This document shows, in pieces, positions 21,044 to 29,925 of a DNA stretch of 64,000 nucleotides. The DNA lies in contig JBFWXS010000010.1 in assembly GCA_050187175.1 (NCBI GenBank), positions 61,596-125,595 on the forward strand, in the 5' to 3' direction. A model generated the notes under the pieces. It saw only the letters and a list, made by a program, of their open reading frames with translations. It was not told the origin of the DNA and searched no databases. The position numbers were made by a program, and so were the translations under genes. Within the stretch, counting starts at the first letter, position 1; each line of letters begins with the position of its first letter. Source of the DNA: Zeimonas sp050187175 (GTDB lineage: Bacteria > Pseudomonadota > Gammaproteobacteria > Burkholderiales > Burkholderiaceae_E).

Positions 21044-24022
21044 TCATCGCCTCCGCTTGCGCTTGCCGGCCGCGCTGCCGGCGGCAGGCTTCTTCTTCGC
21101 GGCCAGCCGCTCGGCGCGCGCGCGATTGACCTTGTCGGTCTTGCCGCGCGCGGCCTTGCGCGAGGCTCCCGGTGCGCGTCGTCCGGCGCCCGCCGGGGCC
21201 GAGGCCGCGCCCGGCGGCAGCGGCGGCAAGTCCGGCGGTCCGAGCGTCAGCGCCGCAGCGGCCGCTGCGGAAGACTTGGACGAACCAGCCTGCCCCGACG
21301 ACCCCGCTGCCCCCGACGAACCCGCTGCCGCCGACGAGAGCCGCGCCGCCGACTCGCTCGCCGCCCGCTCGCGGCCGCGCTTCAAGGCGCGGAAGTCTAC
21401 ACGTTCGACGAGCCGGAACTCGATGCGGCGCGCCTCCAGGTCGACGCGCGAGACCTGCACGTCGAGCTCGTCGGTCAGACGGAAGCGGCGGCCCGTGCGT
21501 TCGCCACGCAGTTCGTGCGTGGTCTCGTTGTACTGGAAATATTCGCCGCCGAGTTCGGAGACATGCACCAGGCCCTCGACGTATAGCTCGTTCAAGGTGA
21601 CGAACACGCCGAACGGAGCCACGCCGGTGACGCGGCCGGCGAACTGTTCGCCGACGCGCTCGCGCACGTACATGCACTTGAGCCAGGCCTCGACGTCGCG
21701 CGAAGCCTCGTCGGCGCGGCGTTCGTTGCCGGAGCAGACGACGCCGAGCGTGGCCCACGCATCGTGCTCCCGCTGCCGCGCCGCTGCCGCCTGAGCCGGA
21801 CTGACCCCGGCTGCGGCGGTGGCGCGCGCCGCCGACTTGCCGCGCGCCGCGCTCGCTGCGCGCGAAGCGACCGTACGCGAGCCAGCCACACGCGNNNNNN
21901 NNNNNNNNNNNNNNNNNNNNNNNNNNNNNNNNNNNNNNNNNNNNNNNNNNNNNNNNNNNNNNNNNNNNNNNNNNNNNNNNNNNNNNNNNNNNNNACGCGA
22001 GCCAGCCACACGCGGGCCAGTCGCACGCGAGCCGGCCGCACGCGAGGCACCGGCGGCATTCGCCGATACGTCTGCCGCATCGCGCCGGCTGCGTCCGCGC
22101 GGCGGCGCGTCGACGGCCTCGGCCGGCAGCGCCGGCGATGCGTCCTCGGCGAGCATGCGGGCCGGCGGCGGGCAGCGCTCGCCGTTCAGCAGGGCCTTGA
22201 TCACGCGATGCGTCGTCAGGTCCGGATAGCGGCGGATCGGCGACGTGAAATGCGTGTACGCGTCGTAAGCCAGACCGAAGTGGCCGGCATTGTCGGGCGA
22301 GTACACCGCCTGCTGCATCGAGCGCAGCAGCATCGTCTGCAGCAGCATCGCGTCGGGCCGCGCGCGGATCTGCGCCGCCAGTTCGGCGTAATCGCGCGGC
22401 GTCGGATCGTCGCCGCCGCCGAGCGCCAGGCCGACGCTGCGCAGGAATTCGCGCAGCTGGTGCAGCTTGTCCGGCGTCGGGCCCTCATGGATGCGGAACA
22501 GGCCGGGATGCTTGCTGCGACCCATGAAGTCGGCGGCGCAGACGTTGGCCGCGAGCATGCACTCTTCGATCAGCTTGTGCGCATCGTTGCGCTGGCTAGG
22601 CACGATGCGTTCGATGCGGCCTGCCGGATCGCAGACGATCTTCGTCTCTATCGTCTCGAAGTCGATCGCACCGCGCGCCTGGCGGGCCTTGGCCAGCACC
22701 CGGTACAGATCGTGCAGATTGCGCAGATGCGGCAGCAGCGCGGCCCGCGCCGGCGGCAGCGCCGGCAGTTGGCCGCCGGACAGCATGGCCCAGGTCTCGT
22801 CGTAGGTCAGCCGCGCCGCCGAATGCATGACGGCTTCATAGAACTGGTAGGCGCGGATCTGGCCGCGCGCGCTGATCACGATGTCGCAGACCAGCACCAG
22901 GCGGTCGACCTGCGGATTCAGCGAGCACAGGCCGTTCGACAGCTTCTCCGGCAGCATCGGAATCACGCGGCGCGGGAAATAGACTGAGGTGCTGCGTTCG
23001 AGCGCGGTGTCGTCGAGGGCGTCGCCGGGCTTGACGTAGTGGCTGACGTCGGCGATCGCGACGATCAGCCGGAAGCCGCTGCTGCGGCGCGCCCGTCCGC
23101 GCGCGCCGTCGGCGGCATCCTGATCCGGCGGCGCCAGGTCGTCGCGTTCGTGCGGCGCACCGATCGCTTCGCCGCGCGCCGCGATCGAGTCGATCGGCTC
23201 GCAGTAGACCGCGTCGTCGAAGTCGCGCGCATCGACGCCGTCGATAGTGACCAGCGGCACGTCGCGCAGATCGACGCGCTTGCGCAGATCCACCGGCCGC
23301 ACCGCGCCCGGCAGCTTGGCTGCCTGCGCCAGCGTCGCATCGTCGAACTGGTGCGGCACGTCGAACTTGCGCACCGCGATCTCGATCTCCATGCCGGGAT
23401 CGCCGATCTCGCCCAGCACTTCGACGACGCGGCCGATCGGCGGCGCCTGGCCCGAAGGCGGCACGACGATCTCGACCGTGACCACCTGCCCCTGCTGCGC
23501 GCGCTGCGTATCGGCAGGCGGAATCAGGATGTCGTGCTTGATGCGCTGATCCTCGGGCACGACGATGTGCAAGCCGCGCTCGTTGAGGAAGCGCCCGACC
23601 AGCCGGCGATGAGCACGCTCGGTGACCTCGACGATGATGCCTTCCGGCCGGCCGCGCGAGTCGTAGCCCGCGCGCTTGGCCAGCACGCGATCGCCGTGCA
23701 TCACCTTCTGCATCTCGCGCGGCGACAGGAACATGTCCGGACCGCCGACATCGGGGATCAGGAAACCGAAGCCGTCACGATGGCCCTGCACGCGGCCGGC
23801 GGTGAAATCGAGCTTGCTCGCCAGCAGCAGGACGCCCTTGCGATTGGGCATCAGCTGCCCGTCGCGTTCCATCGCGAGCAGGCGGCGGTTCAGCGCGTCG
23901 AAGTGCGCCGACGGCACGTCCAGCCGCTCGGCGAGCTGAACCGGTGTCATCGGCACATCGGCGGCGCGCAGGCATTCGAGAATCGCCTCGCGGGTCGGAG
24001 CTATCCAGGTCTTCGGGGTCAC
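21044..24022 (-). CDS. rnr: Ribonuclease R with long repeat-rich insertions, gap inside
   Basis: A 3'-5' exoribonuclease that degrades structured RNA and acts in mRNA and rRNA quality control. Order: winged helix (1-75), two cold-shock domains (DFTAGRVQGHRDGFGFLIPD), RNB catalytic domain with DDAVYCEP and YVKPGDALDDTAL, then S1 domain (FAGRVTGVAPFGVFVTLNEL) and a basic Lys/Arg tail. Two extra low-complexity segments are present: RVAGSR-type repeats inserted after the RNB domain (with the gap at 21895-21994) and a Ser/Gly/Ala-rich stretch after S1. At ~990 residues it is far longer than the 813-residue E. coli enzyme. It starts with GTG after AGGAAG. The frame is kept across the 100 N. Confidence 0.93.
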   Translation of the reverse strand: MTPKTWIAPTREAILECLRAADVPMTPVQLAERLDVPSAHFDALNRRLLAMERDGQLMPNRKGVLLLASKLDFTAGRVQGHRDGFGFLIPDVGGPDMFLSPREMQKVMHGDRVLAKRAGYDSRGRPEGIIVEVTERAHRRLVGRFLNERGLHIVVPEDQRIKHDILIPPADTQRAQQGQVVTVEIVVPPSGQAPPIGRVVEVLGEIGDPGMEIEIAVRKFDVPHQFDDATLAQAAKLPGAVRPVDLRKRVDLRDVPLVTIDGVDARDFDDAVYCEPIDSIAARGEAIGAPHERDDLAPPDQDAADGARGRARRSSGFRLIVAIADVSHYVKPGDALDDTALERSTSVYFPRRVIPMLPEKLSNGLCSLNPQVDRLVLVCDIVISARGQIRAYQFYEAVMHSAARLTYDETWAMLSGGQLPALPPARAALLPHLRNLHDLYRVLAKARQARGAIDFETIETKIVCDPAGRIERIVPSQRNDAHKLIEECMLAANVCAADFMGRSKHPGLFRIHEGPTPDKLHQLREFLRSVGLALGGGDDPTPRDYAELAAQIRARPDAMLLQTMLLRSMQQAVYSPDNAGHFGLAYDAYTHFTSPIRRYPDLTTHRVIKALLNGERCPPPARMLAEDASPALPAEAVDAPPRGRSRRDAADVSANAAGASRAAGSRATGPRVAGSRXXXXXXXXXXXXXXXXXXXXXXXXXXXXXXXXXXRVAGSRTVASRAASAARGKSAARATAAAGVSPAQAAAARQREHDAWATLGVVCSGNERRADEASRDVEAWLKCMYVRERVGEQFAGRVTGVAPFGVFVTLNELYVEGLVHVSELGGEYFQYNETTHELRGERTGRRFRLTDELDVQVSRVDLEARRIEFRLVERVDFRALKRGRERAASESAARLSSAAAGSSGAAGSSGQAGSSKSSAAAAAALTLGPPDLPPLPPGAASAPAGAGRRAPGASRKAARGKTDKVNRARAERLAAKKKPAAGSAAGKRKRRR
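21875..22014. repeat. Tandem repeats with assembly gap inside rnr
   Basis: The same 20 bases border both sides of the 100-N gap (21875-21894 and 21995-22014), and degenerate 18-bp units coding for RVAGSR-like hexapeptides continue to about 22050. An unresolved number of units is probably missing. Confidence 0.85.
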
Positions 24023-24038
24023 GAGCTTCCTAGTTGAT

Positions 24039-24066
24039 TTGACATGATTCGAAGTATCGCTATAAT
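24039..24066 (+). promoter_or_regulatory. Consensus sigma70 promoter of tRNA-Leu
   Basis: TTGACA (24039-24044) and TATAAT (24061-24066) with a 16-bp spacer: both hexamers match the consensus perfectly, as expected for a stable-RNA promoter. Transcription should start near 24073, about 117 bases before the tRNA. It faces away from rnr, whose own promoter must overlap this region. Confidence 0.85.
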
Positions 24067-24189
24067 TTCTGGCTCTGCATGCTTTCGCTTCAGAACGCAG
24101 ATCGGGGCCGCTGATTCACCGGCATTCGATGCGTCCCGGCGGCGAAGGCCGATTCTGACGGATCCTTCGGGGTTCTGAAGAGTCCATCT

Positions 24190-24276
24190 GCCCAGATGGC
24201 GGAATTGGTAGACGCACTAGGTTCAGGTCCTAGCGGTGGCAACACTGTGGAGGTTCGAGTCCTCTTCTGGGCACCA
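24190..24276 (+). tRNA. tRNA-Leu (anticodon CAG)
   Basis: An 87-base tRNA with encoded CCA. The acceptor stem pairs GCCCAGA with TCTGGGC, the anticodon stem-loop is CTAGG-TTCAGGT-CCTAG giving anticodon CAG, a long variable arm (class II tRNA) follows, and the T loop is TTCGAGT. It decodes CUG, the dominant leucine codon in this GC-rich genome. Confidence 0.97.
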
Positions 24277-24345
24277 ATTCGGTATACACCAACACGGCAG
24301 CACAGTCCGGTCTGGTGTACGAAGTACCGGTGTATAAAACACCTC

Positions 24346-24390
24346 AAAAAACCCCGGCAAGTCATTGAACTTCCGGGGTTTTTTGTTTTC
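24346..24390. terminator. Rho-independent terminator after tRNA-Leu
   Basis: AAAAAACCCCGG (24346-24357) pairs with CCGGGGTTTTTT (24373-24384), with a 15-base loop, followed by GTTTTC. Because A and T runs flank the GC core on both sides it can work in both directions. An additional weaker inverted repeat (TATACACC 24283-24290 with GGTGTATA 24329-24336) lies between tRNA and terminator. Confidence 0.9.
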
Positions 24391-25016
24391 GAATCCCGGA
24401 CTGTCATGAAGGCGGGGATCAGCGGAATAGGCGAAATCGGCGAAATCGGCGCCGGCTCCCCGCATCGACCGGCGCGCACGCCCGCCGACAACCCCAGCAG
24501 CGGCCCCACCCATGCCGAGGTGTTCAAGGGATACGCGGACGTCTTGGCGAACAGAATGGGTTCCGTCAAAGGGAACAGAATCAACCGGTGGATCGCCGCA
24601 AGGTTACAGCAGCGCGCCCGGATGACGAAGTTGTCCATTCCTGCGGTCACGGTCATCGGGGTCTGAAACCCGACATCTCGGCAGCCACCCGGTAGCCCCC
24701 CGATAGTCATCCCGCAGCAAGACTGTTGAAGCAGGCAGTGTCGCGCGGACGCTGCGATGGCGCCGATCGGAACGCCTCGCAGCGGGGCCGGTGCGCTATC
24801 CGTGCGGCTATCCCATCGTCCGGTTCGCCCGTCTAAGTCCTGCTCGGAAGCCGCCGCCGGCGGATTCCACGGCACTGACGGTATTGGCGCCGGCACCCCT
24901 CTTCCATCACCGGAAATGGACCGTTCCTGTTGCGCAGTTCGCTGCTTCGCCGCGGCGGCTTCGTGGAACAGTGGCCGCGAGCTGGCAGTCTTGTAAGGAA
25001 ATTGGAGGTACCCGCC
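24391..25016. other. Intergenic region, no gene seen
   Basis: About 620 bases between the tRNA terminator and aer. Only short open frames without ribosome sites are present. A 9-base direct repeat (GGCGAAATC, twice) lies near 24428-24445. I looked for a flagellar sigma28 promoter (TAAAG-N15-GCCGATAA) for aer; only the fragment CCCGATAG near 24699 resembles it, without a -35. Confidence 0.6.
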
Positions 25017-26633
25017 ATGAGAAATCACAGCCCGCGACGCGGCGAGGACGCTGCGTCGTCGCATGCCCCCCGATCCGAAGCCGGCATCGGGCGAGAGGAG
25101 GAATTCGTCTATCCGCCGGAAGCGACGCTGATGTCGACGACCGACCTCGACAGCTATGTGCGCTATGCCAACGCGGCCTTCCTCGACGTCAGCGGATATT
25201 CGCGCGAGCAGATGCTGGGCCGGCCGCACAACCTGGTGCGGCACCCGGACATGCCGCGCGAAGCCTTCGCCGACCTGTGGGCCACGCTCAAGGGCGGCGA
25301 GGCCTGGTCCGCGCTGGTCAAGAACCGCCGCGCCGATGGCGCCCATTACTGGGTCCGCGCCAACGTCACCCCGGTGCGCCAGGGCGGGGAGCTGGTCGGC
25401 TACCTGTCGGTCCGGACGCAGCCGGAGCGCCGCGAGATCGACGCCGCCGCCGCGCTGTACCGGCGCTTCCGCGACGGACGCGCGCGCGGGCTGGCGTTTC
25501 ACAAGGGTCTCATCGTCCGTACCGGCCTGATGGCCTGGACGCGGCTTGCCCGCGTGCTGCCGGTGCGCTGGCGCATCCGCCTCGCGCTGGCAGCGGTCGC
25601 CGCGGTGACGGGGCTGGCCGCCGCGGCCGCGGCTATGGCGACGGCAGCCGGCGGCGCATTCGCGGGCGGGCTCGCCGCCGCCCCCGCGCTGCTGGCAGCG
25701 CTGATGGCCGCTCTCTGGCTGGAGGCAGGAATCGCACGGCCGCTGTCGCAAGTGCTGAAGCAGGCCAACGCGGTCGCGGCGGGCCAGCCGGGGGCCCGCG
25801 ACACACTGCAGCGCGTCGACGAGATCGGCATGCTGCTGCGCGCGATCAATCAGGCCGGCCTGAACCTGCGCGCAATGGTCGGCGACGTGGCGGCGCAGAT
25901 GCAAGGCATCGAGCAGAGCAACCAGCGGATCGCCGACGGCAACGAACTGCTGAAGCAGCGCACGGCCCAGACGCATGCCCGGCTGCAGGAGACGGCTGCT
26001 GCGTCCGAGCAGATGGCCTCCGCCGTGCAGCACAGCGCCGAGACGGGGCGGCGCGCGCACGAGCTGGCGGGCGGCGCCAGCGAAGCGGTCAGGAACGGCG
26101 GCAGCGCGATCTCGCAGGTGATGCAGGCGATGACCGACATCGCGCGCTCGAATGCGAAGATCGCCGAGATCAACGGCCTCATCGACAGCATCGCCTTCCA
26201 GACCAATATCCTGGCGTTGAACGCGGCGGTGGAAGCCGCGCGCGCCGGCGAATCGGGCCGCGGCTTCGCGGTGGTCGCGGGCGAGGTGCGCAGCCTGGCG
26301 CAGCGCAGCTCGCAGGCGGCCAGGGACATCAAGCAGCTGATCAGCGAGAACGCCGACAAGAGCCGCAACGGCGCACAGCATGCCGAGCAGGCCGGACGGG
26401 CGATGGAAGACATCGTCGACAAGGTGCAGCACGTCAGTGCGCTGATCAACGAGATGTCGACCAGCGCCTCCGAGCAGAGCAGCGGCGTCGATCAGGTCAG
26501 CAAGGCGATGGTGCAGGTCGATCAGATGACGCGCGACAACGCGCTGCTCGTCGAGGATCTGTCGACGGCCGTGCACGACATGCTGATGCGCACGGGGCGC
26601 CTGTCCGAAGCGGTGCAGGCCTTCGACCGCTGA
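25017..26633 (+). CDS. aer: Aer-type aerotaxis/energy-taxis receptor (PAS-MCP)
   Basis: A 538-residue receptor. The PAS domain (residues ~35-135) has SYVRYANAAFLDVSGYSREQ and RPHNLVRHPDMPREAFADLW, the Aer signature of an FAD-binding redox-sensing PAS; ALVKNRRADGAHYWVRANVT is equally typical. A hairpin of two membrane helices (~185-240) has almost no periplasmic loop, then comes HAMP and a signalling domain with the MCP hairpin tip (IDSIAFQTNILALNAAVEAA). It reports the redox state of the respiratory chain to CheA. The start is fixed by TTGGAGGT 9 bases upstream. It stands alone, so it probably feeds a Che system encoded elsewhere. Confidence 0.9.
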   Translation: MRNHSPRRGEDAASSHAPRSEAGIGREEEFVYPPEATLMSTTDLDSYVRYANAAFLDVSGYSREQMLGRPHNLVRHPDMPREAFADLWATLKGGEAWSALVKNRRADGAHYWVRANVTPVRQGGELVGYLSVRTQPERREIDAAAALYRRFRDGRARGLAFHKGLIVRTGLMAWTRLARVLPVRWRIRLALAAVAAVTGLAAAAAAMATAAGGAFAGGLAAAPALLAALMAALWLEAGIARPLSQVLKQANAVAAGQPGARDTLQRVDEIGMLLRAINQAGLNLRAMVGDVAAQMQGIEQSNQRIADGNELLKQRTAQTHARLQETAAASEQMASAVQHSAETGRRAHELAGGASEAVRNGGSAISQVMQAMTDIARSNAKIAEINGLIDSIAFQTNILALNAAVEAARAGESGRGFAVVAGEVRSLAQRSSQAARDIKQLISENADKSRNGAQHAEQAGRAMEDIVDKVQHVSALINEMSTSASEQSSGVDQVSKAMVQVDQMTRDNALLVEDLSTAVHDMLMRTGRLSEAVQAFDR

Positions 26634-26660
26634 CCTTGGCCGGGGTGCGCCTGCATGTGC

Positions 26661-27167
26661 TCAGCCCCAGCGCGCCTTCAGGTCGCTGGGCCGCATGTGG
26701 TCGTATTCCTCGAACGGCTGATGGATCCACGGATTGGTCGGCAGCGTCTCGATCGCGTAATGCGGTTCGGCCACCGAAGCGCCCTTGCGCCACAGCACGG
26801 CCGAGCGGATCTCGCGCACCTGCTCGTAGCGGCGCATCAGCGCCGGCACCACTTCGACCAGCGTGGCGCCGGAGTCGACCAGGTCGTCTACCAGCAGCCA
26901 GTTGGGCCCCGGCAGCGGCGCCGCCGAGCTCAGATGCTCGGCGATCAGCAGCGAGCTCTGCTTCATGCCGGCGCTTTCGCGGTACGAGCTGGTGAACAGC
27001 ACGCCGAGCGGCCGGTCGAACAGCCGCGAGAACACGTCGCCGATGCGCAGGCCGCCGCGCGCCAGACAGACGATCGCATCGAACGACCAGCCGGACTCCC
27101 AGATCTTCAGCGCGAGCTTCTCGATCAACCGGTTGTACTCGTCCCACGAAACGTACAAATCCTTCAT
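26661..27167 (-). CDS. Phosphoribosyltransferase (purine-type)
   Basis: A 168-residue type I phosphoribosyltransferase. The PRPP-binding motif is WLLVDDLVDSGATLVEV near residue 90. IVCLARGGLRIGDVFSR is the usual pyrophosphate-loop region, and PWIHQPFEEYDHM closes the C-terminus. The family includes hypoxanthine/xanthine/guanine salvage enzymes, and the next gene upstream is purA, so a role in purine salvage is likely. The exact base is unresolved. It is the last gene of the long leftward block, separated from purA by a tandem repeat. Confidence 0.85.
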   Translation of the reverse strand: MKDLYVSWDEYNRLIEKLALKIWESGWSFDAIVCLARGGLRIGDVFSRLFDRPLGVLFTSSYRESAGMKQSSLLIAEHLSSAAPLPGPNWLLVDDLVDSGATLVEVVPALMRRYEQVREIRSAVLWRKGASVAEPHYAIETLPTNPWIHQPFEEYDHMRPSDLKARWG

Positions 27168-27210
27168 GGCGCGGCGTCAGTGGCTTGGATGATCAAAGCG
27201 ATTCGATGAT

Positions 27211-27290
27211 CAGCGAAACGGACGGTCAGCGAAACGGACGGTCAGCGAAACGGGCGGTCAGTGGAACGGACGCTCAGTGGAACGGATGGC
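27211..27290. repeat. Five tandem 16-bp units across the purA stop codon
   Basis: Units at 27211, 27227, 27243, 27259 and 27275. The first two are identical (CAGCGAAACGGACGGT); the others differ at 1 to 4 positions. The unit nearest purA is part of its last codons, and each unit repeats the bases complementary to the stop (TCA or nearly so), which gives serial stop codons on the purA strand. Confidence 0.88.
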
Positions 27291-28566
27291 GCAGCAGAAT
27301 CGTCTCGTCGCGATCCGGACCGGTGGACACCATGTCGATCGGCGCGCCGGCCACCTCGGCCAGCCGCTGCAGATAGCGCTGCGCATTGGCCGGCAGCGCC
27401 GACCAGTCGCGCACGCCCACGGTGCTTTCACTCCAGCCGGGCAGTTCTTCGTAGACCGGCTGGCAATCGGCCACCGCGTCGGCACCGAACGGCAGCAGGT
27501 CCAGCGTCTGGCCGCCGCTGCGATAGGCGGTGCACAGCTTCACCGTCTTCAGCCCGTCGAGCACGTCGAGCTTGGTCACGACCAGGCCCGAGATGCCATT
27601 GATCTGGATGGAGCGCTTCAGCGCCGGCGCATCGAACCAGCCGCAGCGGCGCGGACGTCCGGTGACCGATCCGAACTCCTTGCCGACGGTGGCCAGATGC
27701 TTGCCGACGTCATCGGACAGCTCGGTGGGGAACGGACCGCCGCCGACGCGCGTGGTGTAGGCCTTCACGATGCCGAGCACGTAGTGCAGCGACTGCGGCG
27801 CGACGCCCGCGCCGGCCGACGCGGCACCGGCCACGCAGTTGCTGCTCGTCACGTACGGATAAGTGCCGTGGTCCACGTCGAGCAGCGCGCCCTGCGCGCC
27901 CTCGAACAGCAGCGCTTCGCCGCGCGCCATGGCCTGCGACAGCAGGGCCGGCACGTCGGCGACCATGGGCGCGATGCGCTGGCCCAGCGTCAGCGCATCG
28001 TCGGCCACTTGCTTCGGGTCCAGCGGCTGCGCCTTCAGGTAGTGCTGCAGCGTGAAGTTGTGCAGGTCGAGGACTTCCTCGAGCCGCTCGCGGAACAGCT
28101 TCTCGTCGCCCAGATCGCCGACGCGCAGGCCGCGGCGCGCGACCTTGTCCTCGTAGGCCGGACCGACGCCGCGGCCGGTGGTGCCGATCTTGGCGTCGCC
28201 GCGCCGGGCCTCGCGCGCCTGATCGAGCGCGACGTGGTACGGCAGGATCAGCGTGGCCGACTGGCTGACGCGCAGCCGCGAGCGGACCGACAGGCCGGCA
28301 GTTTCGAGCTCGTCGATCTCCTGCAGCAGCGCCGTCGGCGAGACGACCACGCCGTTGCCGATATAGCAGGTCACGCCGTCGCGCAGGATGCCTGACGGGA
28401 TCAGCCGCAGCACCTGCTTGCGGCCGCCGATGACCAGCGTATGGCCGGCATTGTGGCCGCCCTGGAAGCGCACCACGCCCTTGGCCGTTTCAGTCAGCCA
28501 GTCGACGACCTTGCCCTTGCCTTCGTCACCCCACTGGGTGCCGATGACGACTACGTTCTTTGCCAT
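27274..28566 (-). CDS. purA: Adenylosuccinate synthetase
   Basis: A 430-residue cytosolic enzyme making adenylosuccinate from IMP and aspartate with GTP, the first step to AMP. The P-loop is GTQWGDEGKGKVVDWL at the N-terminus. GGHNAGHTLV, GTTGRGVGPAYEDK, the IMP-binding QGALLDVDHGTYPYVTSSN and the GTP-binding end are all intact. Length matches the family (about 430). It follows hisZ by 53 bases in the Burkholderiales order hflC-hisZ-purA. The stop codon is embedded in a 16-bp tandem repeat. Confidence 0.98.
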   Translation of the reverse strand: MAKNVVVIGTQWGDEGKGKVVDWLTETAKGVVRFQGGHNAGHTLVIGGRKQVLRLIPSGILRDGVTCYIGNGVVVSPTALLQEIDELETAGLSVRSRLRVSQSATLILPYHVALDQAREARRGDAKIGTTGRGVGPAYEDKVARRGLRVGDLGDEKLFRERLEEVLDLHNFTLQHYLKAQPLDPKQVADDALTLGQRIAPMVADVPALLSQAMARGEALLFEGAQGALLDVDHGTYPYVTSSNCVAGAASAGAGVAPQSLHYVLGIVKAYTTRVGGGPFPTELSDDVGKHLATVGKEFGSVTGRPRRCGWFDAPALKRSIQINGISGLVVTKLDVLDGLKTVKLCTAYRSGGQTLDLLPFGADAVADCQPVYEELPGWSESTVGVRDWSALPANAQRYLQRLAEVAGAPIDMVSTGPDRDETILLRHPFH

Positions 28567-28619
28567 GACTCAGCCATGCCTCAATCGATGGGTCGTACTG
28601 TAAATGCGCAGCGCGCCGT

Positions 28620-29816
28620 TCAGGCGGCGCCAAGCGGGCGCACGATCCAGCGCCCTGCGCTTTGCACCAGCTCGCGATCGCACGCGAACTCCTGCTGTTC
28701 CTGCTCGTGTCCGGGCAGCACCTGGATCACGATCTCGCCGGCGGCGCGCAGTGCCGCCACCGTTTCGATCAGGCCGGCGTCGTCGGACCACGGCGCCAGG
28801 ATCGCCGGCGCCGGCTCGCCGGCCTCGACCAGCCCGGCCAGCGCGCGCAGCTCCAGCGAGAAGCCGGTGGCCGGCCGCGCACGGCCGAAGGCGCGGCCGA
28901 CGTCATCGTAGCGGCCGCCGCGTGCGATCGCATAGGGCAGCCCGTCGACGTAGGCGGCGAACGTGATGCCGTTGTGATAACGATAGCCGCGCAGATCGGC
29001 CAGGTCGATCGACAGCTCGACGCCCGGCCAGCGCCGCCAGCGCGGCGAGGCCGCCAGGCGCTCGAGCTGATCGAGCGCGGCGCTGATCGCCGGGACGGCC
29101 GGCAGCGCGGCGCGGGCGCGCGCCAGGATGGACGGCGCAGTACCGCCCTGCACGCGGCCGTGCAGGCCTACCAGCGCCAGCAGCGGATCGCGCACCGCCG
29201 CCGGTGCGCCGTGCAGCGCCTCGTTCAGGCCGGGAACGTCCTTGCCCTGCAGCAGCCCGTACAGCGCCTCGATATCCAGGTCAGGCGCCGGCGACTGCTG
29301 CTGCGCGAGCAGCGCGGGCACGATCGCCACGTGGCACAGATCGAGGCGCACGCGCTGCACGCCGGCCGCGTCCAGCGAGCGCACCAGCAGATCGATGACC
29401 TCCAGATCCGCTTCGATGCCGGCATGCCCATACAGCTCGGCACCGACGTGCACCGGTTCGCGCGTTGCGAACAACCCCTGCGGCCGCGTGTGCAGCACCG
29501 ATCCGGCATAGCAGAGCCGCGCCACGCCCATGCGGTTCAGCAGGTGAGCATCGATGCGCGCCACCTGCGGCGTCATGTCGGCGCGCACGCCCAGCGTGCG
29601 GCCGGACAGCTGATCGACCAGCTGGAAGGTCTTCAGGCCGAGATCGCTGCCGGAGCCCGTCAGCAAGGAATCGAGGTGCTCGATCAGCGGCGGCATGACG
29701 AGCTCGTAGCCGTACGAACGGTACAGGTCGAGCAGCCGCCGCCGCAGTTCCTCGATGCGGCGGGCTTCCGACGGCAGGACGTCGGCGATACTCTCTGGCA
29801 GCAACCAGCGCGGCAT
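28620..29816 (-). CDS. hisZ: ATP phosphoribosyltransferase regulatory subunit HisZ
   Basis: A 398-residue paralogue of histidyl-tRNA synthetase that has no aminoacylation activity. It forms a hetero-octamer with short HisG to start and feedback-control histidine synthesis. The class II synthetase-like core is visible (MPRWLLPESIADVLPSEARR, GVRADMTPQVARIDAHLLNR, YAIARGGRYDDVGRAFGRAR) while the anticodon-binding domain is absent. The start is the ATG giving MPRWLLPE, as in other HisZ, with GGAAG upstream. It lies between the DUF2065 gene and purA, the standard beta-proteobacterial position. Confidence 0.95.
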   Translation of the reverse strand: MPRWLLPESIADVLPSEARRIEELRRRLLDLYRSYGYELVMPPLIEHLDSLLTGSGSDLGLKTFQLVDQLSGRTLGVRADMTPQVARIDAHLLNRMGVARLCYAGSVLHTRPQGLFATREPVHVGAELYGHAGIEADLEVIDLLVRSLDAAGVQRVRLDLCHVAIVPALLAQQQSPAPDLDIEALYGLLQGKDVPGLNEALHGAPAAVRDPLLALVGLHGRVQGGTAPSILARARAALPAVPAISAALDQLERLAASPRWRRWPGVELSIDLADLRGYRYHNGITFAAYVDGLPYAIARGGRYDDVGRAFGRARPATGFSLELRALAGLVEAGEPAPAILAPWSDDAGLIETVAALRAAGEIVIQVLPGHEQEQQEFACDRELVQSAGRWIVRPLGAA

Positions 29817-29925
29817 GTGGCTTCCAGCCGGAAAAGCGGCGACAAAACCTTGTAGTTTACTCGAACCCGTGCCGGCCTCGGCGCGGCAATACTCCGGGGG
29901 GCGAGTCCGCGCCCCGGCGGCACAC

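Noticed and set aside
24190..24390. tRNA-Leu as an integration site for a mobile element
   Set aside because: The 3' flank has inverted repeats and a terminator, but no integrase, no duplicated tRNA 3' end and no foreign composition follow.
24391..25016. Flagellar sigma28 promoter before aer
   Set aside because: Only a partial -10 like sequence (CCCGATAG) is present and no TAAAG-type -35 at 15 bases.
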